Positions 13,021-13,947 of a DNA stretch of 13,947 nucleotides are shown one piece after another. The stretch's first letter is position 1. Every line of letters begins with the position of its first letter. The stretch covers positions 1 through 13,947 of the forward strand of contig JAGLEG010000054.1 of assembly GCA_023145185.1 (NCBI GenBank), read 5' to 3'. Source of the DNA: Thermoplasmata archaeon (lineage in GTDB: Archaea; Thermoplasmatota; Penumbrarchaeia; Penumbrarchaeales; Penumbrarchaeaceae). The notes beneath the pieces are model-generated. The model did no database searches. It was not told the origin of the DNA and saw only the letters and a program-made list of their open reading frames with translations. The translations under genes and the position numbers were made by a program.

Positions 13021-13947
13021 ATGACAGATGATCTATCAGATAATATGATGAAGCTAATGGGTATTTCCGTTCCGGTACTCGTATACAATCCCACAGGACA
13101 CTTCGATATATCCCTTGTATCGAGCGCCCACGAGGCGGGGGCCCTTGGGATAATGGATGCAGAGCACCTGGGCCCGGATGGGATCAAGGAGGCCCTTACG
13201 AGTTTAAGGTCCACCGGCGCGCCCTTCGGTGTGAGGTTGAACCCGATGAGCGACTCCCTGATGACCCTGATGGGAGAGGGACTTCCCGAGGGGCTGAGGA
13301 CCATCATCTCAACGCCCAAGGAGGGGATACCAGAGATGGTCAGACAAGGGGTATATGATACTGCTCACTCGATGAACCTCAAGGTCCTGCAGGAGGTATG
13401 CTCTGCGGAGGAGGCGGTGGAGAGCTCAAGGCTGGGTGCTGACGGCATTGTAATAAGAGGGTCCGAGACGGGTGGAAGGGCGGCTCCCCTGAAGGCGTTG
13501 GACCTGTTCGAGATGATAAAAAAAGATTGCGGATCGACGCCCATTCTGATCAAAGGGGGAGTCACGCTTACCAACGCCAGAGAGATGCTGGACAAGGGCA
13601 TCTTCGGGCTTGTAATGGGAGAACAGGTTTACACTATTGGAGCGTCCCCATTATCGGATACCTTAAAAGGTGCGATCAGGTCCTGTACGGAAGAGGACTT
13701 CTTCCAGGTGGGAAGCTCTGTGGACAGGGTATTCTCCGGCTACTGCCCTGACAGGAAGGTCAGGGAGGAGCTGCTCTCCATGGAAACGTCCATGGCCGAT
13801 GGGTCCACGGACAGGAAGGAGGCCTACAAGGCCATCCGATCCGAGATGAACAACAGGGGAGGAGCAGGTTTCACCGATGATAGGGGCACCTCACCGTTCC
13901 TTCTAATGGGAACTGACGGCCTGATGGCGAGGGAGTTCGAAAAGGCA
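13021..13947 (+). CDS. Nitronate monooxygenase/PfaD-like flavin TIM barrel; likely N-terminus of a polyketide-synthase-like megaprotein (3' end outside window)
   Basis: The frame is open for 309 codons to the right edge. Residues about 8-225 form a 2-nitropropane-dioxygenase-like barrel: ISVPVLVYNPTGHFDISLVS, SAHEAGALGIMDAEHL, STGAPFGVRL, NLKVLQEVCSAEEA, GADGIVIRGSETGGRA (139-153), and the FMN-phosphate strands PILIKGGV (G179, G180) and FGLVMGEQV (G200). The family's GGH is GGR here, as in enoyl-reductase (PfaD-type) and PKS-linked members rather than true nitronate monooxygenases. The tail (YKAIRSEMNNRG...PFLLMGTDGLMAREFEKA) resembles, from memory, the segment joining such barrels to ketosynthase/acyltransferase modules in giant bacterial PKS-like proteins ('W..P.GQDaa.A..la..'). 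A single-domain reductase is the alternative. GGTGAG at 13012-13017 supports the ATG at 13021; no earlier start is in frame. Confidence 0.7.
   Translation, partial: MTDDLSDNMMKLMGISVPVLVYNPTGHFDISLVSSAHEAGALGIMDAEHLGPDGIKEALTSLRSTGAPFGVRLNPMSDSLMTLMGEGLPEGLRTIISTPKEGIPEMVRQGVYDTAHSMNLKVLQEVCSAEEAVESSRLGADGIVIRGSETGGRAAPLKALDLFEMIKKDCGSTPILIKGGVTLTNAREMLDKGIFGLVMGEQVYTIGASPLSDTLKGAIRSCTEEDFFQVGSSVDRVFSGYCPDRKVREELLSMETSMADGSTDRKEAYKAIRSEMNNRGGAGFTDDRGTSPFLLMGTDGLMAREFEKA

Noticed and set aside
1..13947. CRISPR arrays, tRNA/rRNA genes, transposases, integrases
   Set aside because: No regularly spaced direct repeats, no tRNA cloverleaf pattern, and no recombinase motifs were seen on either strand.

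Overview
The window looks like archaeal chromosome, most likely a member of the Thermoplasmatota or a related euryarchaeal lineage. The evidence is an archaeal MptA (GTP cyclohydrolase IV), a short archaeal-type PRPP synthetase, a small CxxC-x17-CxxC zinc protein, TATA-type promoters 20-35 nt before many starts (several genes look leaderless), heavy use of AGG/AGA arginine and ATA isoleucine codons, and Shine-Dalgarno motifs (GGAGG, GAGGTG) where genes are packed. The lineage is an inference from gene content; no rRNA or other definitive marker is present.

Layout. Positions 3-266 hold the 3' end of a small membrane protein resembling DUF4870. Positions 351-2144 hold a tight two-gene unit, prs-mptA, linking PRPP supply and the first step of methanopterin-type pterin synthesis. 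Positions 2145-4700 are a low-density, AT-richer, mosaic stretch. It contains a PH-like hypothetical gene on the minus strand, very small ORFs, a decayed C-terminal gene remnant, several strong hairpins, a 55-residue zinc-ribbon protein followed by a hairpin plus T10 terminator, and two minus-strand membrane or secreted hypotheticals. Positions 4709-5116 encode a universal stress protein.

Positions 5195-11538 are the core of the window: two large genes overlapping by 4 bp that encode an AddAB-type helicase-nuclease. The first gene (AddB-like) has no Walker A motif but has an intact PD-(D/E)XK nuclease with four candidate Fe-S cysteines. The second (AddA-like) has all the superfamily 1 helicase motifs plus its own C-terminal nuclease. 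This is bacterial-style double-strand-break end-processing machinery in an archaeal context. It is followed by a secreted, C-terminally membrane-anchored protein (11612-12703).

Positions 12704-13020 are AT-rich and intergenic, with a symmetric TATA region. From 13021 an open frame runs off the right edge. Its 309 visible residues form a nitronate-monooxygenase/PfaD-like flavin TIM barrel with a tail resembling the N-termini of very large polyketide-synthase/fatty-acid-synthase-like proteins. That right-edge gene and the AddAB pair are the two most notable items.
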